DNA of 64,000 nucleotides, from assembly GCA_963921195.1 (NCBI GenBank), contig OY992536.1:104806778-104870777 (forward strand), written 5' to 3'. Origin of the DNA: Pegoplata infirma. Its lineage: Eukaryota > Arthropoda > Insecta > Diptera > Anthomyiidae. Below are positions 32,090 to 42,504 of the stretch, piece after piece (the stretch's first letter is position 1; every line of letters starts with the position of its first letter). The notes under the pieces were generated by a model that searched no databases, was not told where the DNA came from, and saw nothing but the letters and a program-made list of their open reading frames with translations. A program made the position numbers and the translations under genes.

Positions 32090-34279
32090 TTAACTTCTTT
32101 TACTACTTCTGTCAGCATCTTCATCAGAATCAGTATCTAAAGATTGCACAAGACATTCTAACATTTCCATTTGTAATTGTAAAATGGCGGTTACTTTTTG
32201 TATATGATCCGATCTAAGCATATATTTTTCAATTCGCTGATTTTCGAAGGCTACCTGTCCAAGATCTCTTTTATAATTTTTTTCATCTTGTGTTTTATTT
32301 TCATATTCAATTACTTTTATTTCAATATTTTCCGATACTGTAAGATTTTTACGTTTATAATAGCGGGGAAATAATTTTTCAAAGAATTCAGTTACAAATG
32401 AATATTCAATTTTTAAAAATTCCCAATAGGTTAAACGATCCTTAGCTTGATTATCACGTTCTTCACGAGCATTTGAAAAATGATCACAGATTAATGTTAT
32501 GAACATATTTACAAGAAATATCGCTACGATAAACATTAAGATTAGATATAAAATGAAACCTAAAAAACCACCACCATGCGATAAATCATCCGGACGAGTA
32601 CGTGAATTAAAACCAAATGAAAAACTCATTATTGAGGTGACACTTTTTAAATAACGAGAAAATATTTCCGTTTGACTACCATTAACTATTTGGGCCGACA
32701 AACCAATGGCAAATAGGAATATATGAATACCTAGAACGGTGGCAAAAAGGGCACCAGCTGAGGTATACAAAGTACGATTAAATATACGAAAAATACTAGA
32801 AAATTGTAAAATTTTCCAAATACGTAGTGAAGTTAAGCAGACCAAGAAACCCATGATTATTGTAGCCATATAATCAAATACTGAGGCCAAACGAAAATCA
32901 ACATATTCTAATTTTTTGGACATATATAGAGTTAATGTGGCAACTGCAGCATAATATTCTCTTATTCTTATAAACAAAAATAACAAAAAATTTAGTATGA
33001 CAATGATAAAATCCAACCAATTCCAACGTGATTTGAAAAAATCACTGCTAAACCACCATTTTACAATTAGTATCTTACAAAATTGTATTAATTGTAAAAT
33101 ATACAATATTATTAAAAACCAACGCCATATTGTTAAATGATTCATATTAGTTAATAATTCTGAAGATTCAATATTAATATGCCATATTAAATTACCAAAT
33201 GGTGTTTGTTCCACCAATAACGAACATATAGTAAAAATATTTGAATCGATTTTATATAATGTAAAATCGATAAATACAGCTGCTGTACGTGCATCTAACC
33301 AATTGTGTTCTTTAAGAAATTTTAAAATTTTATCATTATTCTGCTGTTTACGTGCCAACAAAGCCACATAGCCATTATTTTCGGAATAGCTATATAATGA
33401 ACCGATATGGGTATAGGCCATTAACCAGTTGGCAATTCCTTTATATTGTTTCGATAACCATGGATAATAGATGCGCCAATATTTATCGGTATAATGTAAT
33501 ACACTATTTAAAGGTTTCCATTCTGGCCAATAGGATTTTGTATCAAAATTTAATTTTCTCATACCATCAAAAGTTTTATTTGCATGACGTATTTGTTGTA
33601 AACGTACTACACCCAATATTTTGGCTAAATGAAAGTGCGACCAACCTGGTTCCTCGATCTTAAATCCATCATAATCAAGACCTTCAGTAAAACCTTCTGC
33701 TAAAGTTTGTTCAATCCAAGGATATAATTGATTAAGAGTATTCACTTCATCCACCGTATGGTTTGTAAAATGTCCTTCACTTATTAACGCTCTTATAGTA
33801 GCGGTATTATAATATCCATATGGATTCCTTGAGTATACAATTACCAATAACACTAATATAAAATATTTTCCAAATAACCAAAATTCTTGTGTCAATAATC
33901 GATATTCCAAATTTATTGCCTCATCTTTATGTGGCGGTTTTATGTGTAATTGTTGTTTTAAACTTTTCAAACGTAATTTTAATAAATCCATGGTTGTGTT
34001 TATAGAATCTTCCTTAGCTTTAAATATGTCTGTTCCTTTCCATGATTTGAATTTAGATTTATTTTTATTTCTTAAAATTTTAGTTTTAATTAAAGCTGTT
34101 ATTGCAAAAAATACATGTTCCCATATTATAAAACGCATCAATAGCACAGCAATTAATGTTATTAAAAATCTTTTAAATTTTTTATATTCATATTGAAATC
34201 CCGATGTCAGCGTTATTAGAACTGATAAAGTTATCACCGTTACGATACATAAATATAAACATTTTTTATAGGTTTTCAT
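32090..34279 (-). CDS. Polycystin-2/TRPP-type cation channel (brivido-like), 729 aa
   Basis: A single-exon ORF encodes a polytopic membrane protein. Two hydrophobic segments near residues 8-27 and 36-55 precede a third (about 131-150, YFILVLLVIVY). A large extracellular polycystin domain follows (about 151-385), with WSHFHLAKILGVVRLQQIR and a conserved YWRIYYPWL region. Then come the channel segments (about 386-410, 430-455, 475-500, 520-540) and the pore/S6 end (SIMSFSFGFN, then FILYLILMFIVAIFLVNMFI). The C-terminal tail is charged, with a predicted coiled stretch and an acidic DSDEDAD end. The arrangement fits the PKD2 family, whose fly brivido members act in cool sensing; that role is inference. 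A TTTATT (AATAAA in reverse) adjoins the stop. Its 5' end is duplicated in inverse at 39517-40340. Confidence 0.88.
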   Translation of the reverse strand: MKTYKKCLYLCIVTVITLSVLITLTSGFQYEYKKFKRFLITLIAVLLMRFIIWEHVFFAITALIKTKILRNKNKSKFKSWKGTDIFKAKEDSINTTMDLLKLRLKSLKQQLHIKPPHKDEAINLEYRLLTQEFWLFGKYFILVLLVIVYSRNPYGYYNTATIRALISEGHFTNHTVDEVNTLNQLYPWIEQTLAEGFTEGLDYDGFKIEEPGWSHFHLAKILGVVRLQQIRHANKTFDGMRKLNFDTKSYWPEWKPLNSVLHYTDKYWRIYYPWLSKQYKGIANWLMAYTHIGSLYSYSENNGYVALLARKQQNNDKILKFLKEHNWLDARTAAVFIDFTLYKIDSNIFTICSLLVEQTPFGNLIWHINIESSELLTNMNHLTIWRWFLIILYILQLIQFCKILIVKWWFSSDFFKSRWNWLDFIIVILNFLLFLFIRIREYYAAVATLTLYMSKKLEYVDFRLASVFDYMATIIMGFLVCLTSLRIWKILQFSSIFRIFNRTLYTSAGALFATVLGIHIFLFAIGLSAQIVNGSQTEIFSRYLKSVTSIMSFSFGFNSRTRPDDLSHGGGFLGFILYLILMFIVAIFLVNMFITLICDHFSNAREERDNQAKDRLTYWEFLKIEYSFVTEFFEKLFPRYYKRKNLTVSENIEIKVIEYENKTQDEKNYKRDLGQVAFENQRIEKYMLRSDHIQKVTAILQLQMEMLECLVQSLDTDSDEDADRSSKRS

Positions 34280-35480
34280 GTTTCTCTATGGTTTTCATAG
34301 CGTAATTGTATGATTTCCGGTTGTCGTTAAATTTGAAAATTTAATTTTAAATGTCTAGAGAAGTTTGATGTTCGATAATTTTTACATAGTTTTAGAGATG
34401 TTGGTATTTCGATAAGTATTTGTGATGGGGTTTTAGTACAGTACAGACTAGTATGCAAACAATGGTGCTAATTGCGTACTTTCCAATACGGTGGTATGGT
34501 TTTTAGTACAGAATTATAATCGCTGAATAGTGTATGTGTGCCTGTACGTGTGAGATTTTGTGTATGTATTTATGTTGTTTGTTTACGTTTTGTATAAAAC
34601 GTCAAAAGTTACACCGTGTGCTGTCACTAATACTTACACACATCAAATGCAACTCTGTGAACCTACTACTCATGTACTGTGGTTTTTAAATACAAACAAC
34701 TACACCAAAGTGTTGGTTCTTTTCTATAGAAAAAAAGTCTCAGAATATAAGACATTGAGCGTGGTCAGCAGAGACACCTGCTACTCAACAATTGAGACGT
34801 AGCATGTTCTGATTAGTTGACTCTGCTGAACGCATTTTTTATGAATGTTTTTTTTTTTTCTTTTATATTTTCATTTATTTTGTCTGTGGAAAATACTTTT
34901 ATGATAAAAAAAAAAAAAAAATAATGTCAATAAAACAACTTATTAATCAGTTTGTGATCAAATGTAGCAAAATTTTTGTACGCTACCAGTGATAAAAAGC
35001 GCTCACTCAACATGTTGACTGAATTGTCAAAAATTAAACCGTTCAGCAGAATGTTGAGGAGAAGTTGAGTAGCATGGTAGCTTTCTCTGCAGAACGCCAT
35101 AATTTTTTCTATAGAAAAGTTCTCAGGTTCTGAGACATTTTTTCTATACAAAAGGTCCCAAATTCTAAGACATTTTTTCTACACAAAAAATTCCCCGACT
35201 CTGAGACAATTTTTTTATAGAAAAATTCTCAGATTCTGAGACATTTCAGATTCTAAGACAATTTTTCTATAGAAAAATTTTCAAATTCAAAGAAAATTTT
35301 TCTATCGAAAAATTTTCAAATTCTAAGACAATTTTTCTATAGAAAAAATTCTCATATTTTGAGACAATTTTCCTAAAGAAAAAGTTCTCAGATTCTAAGA
35401 TAATTTTTCTATAGAAAAATTCTCAGATTCTGACAAATTTTTCTACAGAAAATTTTTCAGATTCTGAAAAAATTCTGAGG
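33794..35480. repeat. inverted duplication, left arm (TRPP 5' end, promoter, array)
   Basis: It covers about the first 160 codons of the channel gene, its upstream sequence, a GCAGAGACACCTGCTACTCA block, and part of a 35-bp array. It is almost identical in inverse to 35740-40342 once later insertions are removed. The promoter-proximal part is about 34300-34560. Confidence 0.92.
34266..34298 (-). promoter_or_regulatory. 10-codon uORF overlapping the channel start
   Basis: An upstream ATG at 34298 begins MKTIEKHENL and a stop, out of frame and overlapping the main ATG (34279). It arises from a direct repeat of ATGAAAACC. The duplicate at 39542 lacks these ~20 bp, so its first ATG leads straight into MKTYKK. 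Such a uORF could lower translation; this is inference. Confidence 0.5.
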
Positions 35481-35915
35481 CTGAGAATTTTTCTATAGAA
35501 AAATTGTCACAGAATCTAAAAACTTTTCTATAGAAAAAAAAATTGTCTCAGATTCTGATACAATTTTTCTATAGAAATATTCTCAGATTTTGAGACAATT
35601 TTTCTATAGAAAAGCTCTCAGATTCTGACAAATTTTTCTACAGAAAATTTTTCAGATTCTGAAAAAAATTTTCTATAGAAAAATTTTTAAATTCTTAGAA
35701 AATTTTTCTATAGAAAAATTCTCAGATAGAAAAATTGTCTTTGAATTTGAAAATTTTTCTATAGAAAAATTGTCTTAGAATCTGAGAATTTTTCTATAAA
35801 AAAATTGTCTCAGAGTCGGGGAATTTTTTGTGTAGAAAAAATGTCTTAGAATTTGGGACCTTTTGTATAGAAAAAATGTCTCAGAACCTGAGAACTTTTC
35901 TATAGAAAAAATTAT
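35100..35915. repeat. 35-bp double-palindrome minisatellite at the palindrome centre
   Basis: Units with CTCAGATTCTGAGACA and TTTTTCTATAGAAAA switch orientation between about 35480 and 35740, marking the centre of symmetry. About 240 bp at each edge are mirrored almost exactly, including rare variants such as AAATTCCCCGACTCTGAG. Confidence 0.9.
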
Positions 35916-36455
35916 GGCGTTCGCAGAGAAAGCTACCATGCTACTCAACTTCTCCTCAACATTCTGCTGAACGGTTTAATTTTTGACAATTCAGTCAACA
36001 TGTTGAGTGAGCGCTTTTTGTCACTGGTAGCGTACAAAAATTTTGCTACATTTGATCACAAACTGATTAATAAGTTGTTTTATTGACATAATTTTTTTTT
36101 TTTTTTATCATAAAAGTATTTTCCACAGACAAAATAAATGAAAATATAAAAAAAAAAAAAAAAACATTCATAAAAAATGCGTTCAGCAGAGTCAACTAAT
36201 CAGAACATGCTACGTCTCAATTGTTGAGTAGCAGGTGTCTCTGCTGAACACGCTCAATGTCTTATATTCTGAGACTTTTTTTCTATAGAAAAGAACCAAC
36301 ACTTTGGTGTAGTTGTTTGTATTTAAAAACCACAGTACATGAGTAGTAGGTTCACAGAGTTGCATTTGATGTGTGTAAGTATTAGTGACAGCACACGGTG
36401 TAACTTTTGACGTTTTATACAAAACGTAAACAAACAACATAAATACATACACAAA

Positions 36456-36678
36456 TTATTCTACGAATTAGGTTAGAAAGAGAAAACTGATATAACGCGC
36501 CATAAGAAAAATGGATGCCAGATCGGTTTTTGTTGTTTCACTCACTCCTAAGTCGTAGAAAGTGTTGCCATGTTAGCGTAAAACGGACTAAAAACCGCTG
36601 TGTTTTCTCCTAAAATCGCTTAGTTTTTCCCCATGTTTTCTTATAAAACTCTACTGTCGAGTCTGTATTTAGTCTGTG
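36456..36678 (-). mobile_element. CACAGACTAA MITE, truncated inverted copy
   Basis: It matches 6690-6920 in inverse and ends GAGTCTGTATTTAGTCTGTG at 36678. The left end is cut at ATTCTACGAATTAGG. Compared with the left arm about 65 bp of host sequence are missing here, so this is not a simple insertion. Confidence 0.85.
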
Positions 36679-36851
36679 ACCATACCACCGTATTGGAAAG
36701 TACGCAATTAGCACCATTGTTTGCATACTAGTCAGTACTGTACTAAAACCCCATCACAAATACTTATCGAAATACCAACATCTCTAAAACTATGTAAAAA
36801 TTATCGAACATCAAACTTCTCTAGACATTTAAAATTAAATTTTCAAATTTA

Positions 36852-39511
36852 CCCAGCAAAAAAAGAGCTTACCATTCACTACAAAATTCACCACTACTTA
36901 TGAACCAGATGTACTTCTTCTTCAACTGAAACATTGATGAATTTAATATGGGCGTGACACACAAAGTATGTTCTTTTTATCGCCACTTTTCAGTGGCGAA
37001 AGATTGACACTTAAGTATAACATATATCACTAGTGTTTTTATCAGAACTTCTGAAGTAGTGATCCGGATGTTAATATAACTTGACCTTTTGGAAGCACTT
37101 TTTTCATCACTTCTTTAGAAGTACATATTTCTTGGCATTTTGGGTGTGATTATGTCATTTTTATTTGGTGATTTAGAACTTCTAAGTTAGAAGTTATTTT
37201 TTCACTTATTTTTGTAAGATTGATTGAAAGAGTATTTTTTTGTAATATTTACACTAAAAACACTGTTCGGCAGCAAAAACCTTCCAGGGAAATTTCTAAC
37301 TGGTCCTTATAGATTTTGGTCTCAAGCTTCCAAATCTACCGTCCAATTTTTTCTAGCACGTACCGTTTTTGAGATATTCGCTGTTAAAAAGTAAAAAAAG
37401 CACTTTTAGGGGTCCACTGTTACGTATTCTTACGTTGCTTCCACGAAATAGAACTTGATTTCATATAAAATGGACCTCCTGATTCCAAAACTGCAATCCA
37501 CAATTTTCAAGCATGTTCTGCTTTTGAGATATTCGCGTTTGAAAATTTTAGTGTGATTTATAAAGAATATAAGTGCGTAACAGTAGAGTTTGAGTTTTTC
37601 TAACGCCAATATTTCAAAAAGTACGCGATAGAAAAATTTGTATACCAGATTTGGAATAAAGATGTCTTATTTTTACTAAATCGAGTACTATTGTGTTTGA
37701 GCAACTTAAGAATACGTTACAGAGGAGACCCAAATATTTCAATATTAAAACGCGAGTACACTCAGAAAATTATTGCAGTTACTACATGACGGTCGTTTGT
37801 GTAGTAAGTAGTAGCTGTTGTTTTTAACTACAATTTCGGTCGTTTTTGTAGGAAACAATCTCAAACAACTTTTTTTGTAGTAGTTTAAAAAAATAACTAC
37901 AAAAAATATACTACACTGTAGCAATAGTTGATTTATGTAGTTCTTTTTAGTTTTTTTCTAAAAACTCGTTTTTTTCTAGAAATTTGTATTGCAAACGAAT
38001 GTGTCTAACGAGTTGGTCGTGAGGGATGCCGAAGGAATTATTTTTATACCAAATAAATAATATCTAAATAAATTAAATTACAATTTATTAAATTTAATTA
38101 TAACAAAAAATATGTTTTTGGAAAAATATTCTTGAGCGAAAGAAAATAAGTGGATAAATGAGATAACAAGTGTGTATAATATAGCGCTCACATAAGCGTG
38201 CGTAAAAACCAATCGGAAAATACCAAAATAAAATGTATGCAGTGTTTTGTTTTCTTCTTCTTTTCTTTGTATACACAACAGAACAGGTACATACATACTT
38301 TTTTGAAACATGGCAAATTAATTCTTTTTTTTTTTATAAATCAATTTTAACAAAGCATTTCGTTTTTTTTTTATTCCAGAAAAATTTTGATCAGTAGCGG
38401 TGATAATTTGTAATAAACTATTAAAAAACAAAGGTAAATACAATCAATTTATTTTGTTTAACATTTTATTAATATAATTTTTTTCTTCTATAATTCCAGA
38501 TAAATACACCAAAAAATTGTCATCATGTCGAAATTCTATAACCTACTGAAATGTATGGCTTTTTAAATATGTAAATAAATATCAATCATTTAAACGTTTA
38601 AGAAATTTTTAAATAAAATTTCAGGCAATTGTAGAAAAAACAACTGTATTAAACAGTTTTGTAATAGTTTTTACTACATTTTGTAGTTGAAAATCAATAG
38701 TTAAAAACAACAACATGTTCAGTTGTTTTTACCGTAATATGTAGTGGACGCCTTTTCAACAACAAAATGTAGTCAAAACAACTGTCTTTTGTAGTAGATT
38801 TTACCGACATACTTTTTTGAGTGTATCTTAAAAACCTTACGTGATAGAAAAATTCATTTCATTGATAATAAAGGGTATATACTTCGAATTAAAAAAGGAG
38901 TACTTATAGAGATCACAAAACTATAAAAATTCTAGGCGAATTGATTCACAAGTTTGTTTTGACCACAAGCCTATACCTCAATTTTCTAAAAAGCTTAAAC
39001 AATCTTTAATAATGTGATGCAGCAACATCCGCTTTAGTTCGAAAATGTATTTATTTAATTTAGGACCAACTTTTTGATATAAGATATGAAATTTAAAAAA
39101 ATTTATCAATAATCGATTATCGTCTTTTCGATTTTTTGAGCTCTAAATAAAGAGAAATAAAATGCCATTACCAAATTTTGTCACCATTTTTGCAAAACCT
39201 AAATCTATTTGAAGCCGGACGTAGAAAAAATTGCATACTTCGTGTATCACCCTCATTCTAATTGTTTCAGTTGAAAAAGAAGTTTATATGTTGTGGTGAT
39301 TTGATTTGATTCCTAAGAACATATGAAAAAGGTACTTCAAAATCATTAAGCAAAGAACTAGTGAAAGATGTTTTTATTGTTATTTTGTAGCATTTTTGGA
39401 AGTGATTTTAAAAGTACTTCCTACGGAATATGAAGTTTGGCACCTATCGCTACTTTGTATGTAGTGAAACCACTAATTCTTTTTGAACCACTTCGTTTAT
39501 TTTTTGCTGGG
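36852..39511. mobile_element. 2.66-kb TIR element, CCCAGCAAAAAA termini, TA TSD
   Basis: The ends are CCCAGCAAAAAAAGAG and TTTTTTGCTGGG, flanked by TA. The left arm of the duplication supplies the empty site (AAATTTAACGAC in inverse). Subterminal blocks TTTTCAACTGAAACA and GTGAYACACRAAGTATG are also mirrored. The interior has a nested MITE and no transposase ORF, so it is non-autonomous. Confidence 0.9.
37759..38823. mobile_element. 1.07-kb MITE-like element, CACTCA termini, TA TSD
   Basis: CACTCAGAAAATTATTGC at the left is matched by CATACTTTTTTGAGTG at the right, with TA on both sides. Inner AACTACAAAA and TTTTGTAGT blocks recur in both orientations. The two short minus-strand ORFs inside look random. 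Confidence 0.8.
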
Positions 39512-39532
39512 TAACGACAACCGGAAATCATA

Positions 39533-39917
39533 CAATTACGCTATGAAAACCTATAAAAAATGTTTATATTTATGTATCGTAACGGTGATAACTTTATCAG
39601 TTCTAATAACGCTGACATCGGGATTTCAATATGAATATAAAAAATTTAAAAGATTTTTAATAACATTAATTGCTGTGCTATTGATGCGTTTTATAATATG
39701 GGAACATGTATTTTTTGCAATAAGAAGATTCTATAAACACAACCATGGATTTATTAAAATTACGTTTGAAAAGTTTAAAACAACTATTACACATAAAACC
39801 GCCACATAAAGATGAGGCAATAAATTTGGAATATCGATTATTGACACAAGAATTTTGGTTATTTGGAAAATATTTTATATTAGTGTTATTGGTAATTGTA
39901 TACTCAAGGAATCCATA
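39533..39917 (+). pseudogene. truncated TRPP 5' copy, frameshifted
   Basis: From the ATG at 39543 the sequence matches the channel gene through WEHVFFAI, then loses about 86 bp (gene 34013-34098), which shifts the frame. It resumes at the MDLLKLRLKSLKQ region and continues to IVYSRNPY, where a MITE at 39918 interrupts it. About 27 further matching bases follow at 40315-40341. Only one substitution was noticed in the resumed part (Gln to Leu), so the copy is young or homogenised. Confidence 0.92.
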
Positions 39918-40312
39918 CACTCAAAGAATTATGTAGGTAAAATCCAGTGAATATTCACTTAAAACAAATGAAATTTTATTTAAAAACCATTCCACTGTTT
40001 TTTCATTTAAAATAAAAACACATTACAGTCAATTTTAAATGTTAATTTAATGACTAACCAAAACATTAAAAACTAGTGAATATTCAGTTATTTTGTATTG
40101 AAAAACAGTAAAACTATAGAAGAAATTTTTTACTGCCAAAATTAAATGTAACAGAAAATTCGTTTTTAATACAGTAAATTATTTTTTTTAAACTACAGAA
40201 ACAGTAAAAAAATTAAATCCTTTATAAAATAAGTGATTTTTCTTTTAAAATGACTTTACTGATTACTTTTTAAAATAACTTACAAACAGTTAATGACATA
40301 ATTTTCTTAGTG
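39918..40312. mobile_element. 395-bp MITE, CACTCAAAGAATTATGT termini, TA TSD
   Basis: CACTCAAAGAATTATGT and ACATAATTTTCTTAGTG form the TIR, flanked by TA. The intact channel gene gives the empty site (AATCCATATGGAT). A related right end occurs at 63065-63088. Confidence 0.95.
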
Positions 40313-40342
40313 TATGGATATTATAATACCGCTACTATATTC

Positions 40343-41565
40343 TGAGCCAATTTTTCTATAGAAAAATTTTCAGATTCTGAGACAATTTTTCTATAGAAAT
40401 ATTCTCGGATTCTGAGACAATTTTTCTATAAAAAAAAATATCTTAGAAAAAATTGCTTACACTGTGAGACATTTTTTCTATTTAAAAGTTCTTAGATTTT
40501 GAAACTTTTTCTATAGAAAAGTTCTGAGATTCTGAGACATTTTTTGTATACAAAAAATTCCCCGACTCTGAGACAATTTTTTTATAGAAAATTTCTCAGA
40601 TTCTGGCACAATTTTTCTATAGAAAAATTGTCTCAGAATCTGAGAATTTTTCTATAGAAAAATTTTCAATTTCTGAGACAGTTTTTCTATAGAAAAATTT
40701 TCAGACTCTGAGACAATTTTTATATAGAAAAAATGTCTTAGAAAAAACCTCTGAGACATTTTTTCTATAGAAAAATTCTCAGATTCTGAGACAATTTTTA
40801 TATAGAAAAATCTCAAATTCTGTGACCATTTTTCTATAGAAAAAATTCTCAGATTCTGAGACAATTTTTCTATAGAAAAAATTCTCAGATTCTGAGACAA
40901 TTTTTCTATAGAAAAAATTCTCAGATTCTGAGACAATTTTTCTATAGAAAAAATTCTCAGATTCTGAGACATTTTTCCTATAGAAAAAATTCTCAGATTC
41001 TAAGACATTTTTTCTATAGGAAAAATTCTCAGATTCTGAGACCATTTTTCTATAGAAAAAATTCTCAGATTCTAAGGCAATTTTTCTATATAAAAATTCT
41101 TAGATTCTGTGACATTTTTTTCGACGGAAAAACTCCCTGATGCTGAGACAAAAACAAATTCTCAGATTCTGAGATAATTTTTCTATAGAAAAATTCTCAG
41201 ATTCTGAGACAATTTTTCTATACAAAAATTATAAGATTCTGAGACAATTTTTCTATAGAAAAAATTCTCAGACTCTGAAACAATTTTTTCTATAGAAAAG
41301 TTTTCAGGTTCTGAGACAATTTTTCTATTAAAAAATTCTGAAATTCTGAGACAATTTTTCTATAGAAAAAATTCTCAGATTCTGGGACAATTTTTCTCTA
41401 CAAAAAAATTTTAGATTCCAAGACAATTTTTCTATAGAAAAATTCTCAGATTCTGAGAGAATTTTTCTATAGAAAAATTCTCAGACTCTGAGACAATTTT
41501 TCTATCGCAAAAAATGTTTTAGAAAAAAATTTCTTAGACTCTTAAGACACTTTTTCTTTATAAAA
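40343..41565. repeat. 35-bp double-palindrome minisatellite, about 33 units
   Basis: Mostly TTTTTCTATAGAAAAA plus TTCTCAGATTCTGAGACA units. It includes the rare variant AAATTCCCCGACTCTGAG (40556) also found in the central array at 35200, so the two share recent ancestry. Confidence 0.93.
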
Positions 41566-41764
41566 GTTTTAATGCGACTGTATTTAATGCGACTGTATAA
41601 AAAAGAGCTTGCTATATTGATGGTAATGTTGAATTAGCACTTTTCTTCTTTTAAACCGTGTTTGAAGAACATTAGGACGGGCACACACACCATACCATCG
41701 CAGTCCATAGATTACACCTGTGAAGAACTGCAAGTCCTTGAAGCGACTCAAAATATCTTTTTTA
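41566..41764. other. unique 200-bp spacer between array blocks
   Basis: This stretch has normal complexity, with a doubled TTTAATGCGACTGTAT and CACACACACCATACCATCG. No ORF or RNA gene was recognised. Confidence 0.5.
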
Positions 41765-42065
41765 TAAAAAAAATCTCAGATTCTGAGACAATTTTTCTAT
41801 AGAAAAATTCTCAGATTCTGAGACAATTTTTATATAGAAAACTCTCAAATTCTGTGACCATTTTTCTATAGAAAAATTCTCAGATTCTGAGACAATTTTT
41901 CTAAATAAAAATTCTCAGATTCTGAGACAATTTTTCTATATAAAAATTCTCAGATTCTGAGGCAATTTTTCTATAGAAAAAATTCTCAGATATATTACTT
42001 GAGGTAGATTTTGAAAAAAAAAATCTATAGAAAAATTCTCAGATTCTGAGACAATTTTTCTACTC
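41765..42065. repeat. 35-bp minisatellite, short block
   Basis: About eight units, interrupted at 41989 by ATATATTACTTGAGGTAG, an 18-bp match to the CBM14 exon at about 42859-42876. From 42066 to 42504 the sequence is the AT-rich 3' flank of the CBM14 gene, without other features. Confidence 0.85.
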
Positions 42066-42504
42066 CATCATTGTGAAGCAAGTAATTCGGTACAGAAAAT
42101 CAAAAATGTGCTATCGAAAATTGCATTCCAAAAAAAATACTTTATTTGCTATTTATATTTTATATAAAATTTACATATTGTACATACATAATAAATGAAT
42201 GATTTCATAACTATAAAAAAAAAACAGGCATGCCTACAAAATTTTGTTTAATGATGAATGAAAAGTAACTAAAAATCTCAATAAAATAGAACTAACCTAA
42301 ATTATCATAAGCGGAAGTTAAATAAATTCATAACTTCCGGTTGTATGTGAGTTTTTTTTATTATGTGCTAAAAGAATTGTAACGAGGAACATTTAAACCG
42401 GGTACAAAAGCCTAAAATCGTTATCAATGGAGAAGGGAATGGACGGTTCTATGATCAAATATCTACATAAAATTCATCTATACAAAAATCAATTTAAACT
42501 TGTT

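Larger units (their letters stand above)
35740..40342. repeat. inverted duplication, right arm, with three insertions
   Basis: Mirrored pieces are 35740-36455, 36679-36851, 39512-39917 and 40313-40342. They are separated by a truncated MITE, a 2.66-kb TIR element and a 395-bp MITE. After 40342 the sequence passes into another 35-bp array, while the left arm continues into the intact gene. Confidence 0.9.

Noticed and set aside
38078..38311. Two short minus-strand ORFs in the nested MITE at 37.8-38.8 kb
   Set aside because: They overlap each other in different frames and have no protein-like pattern.
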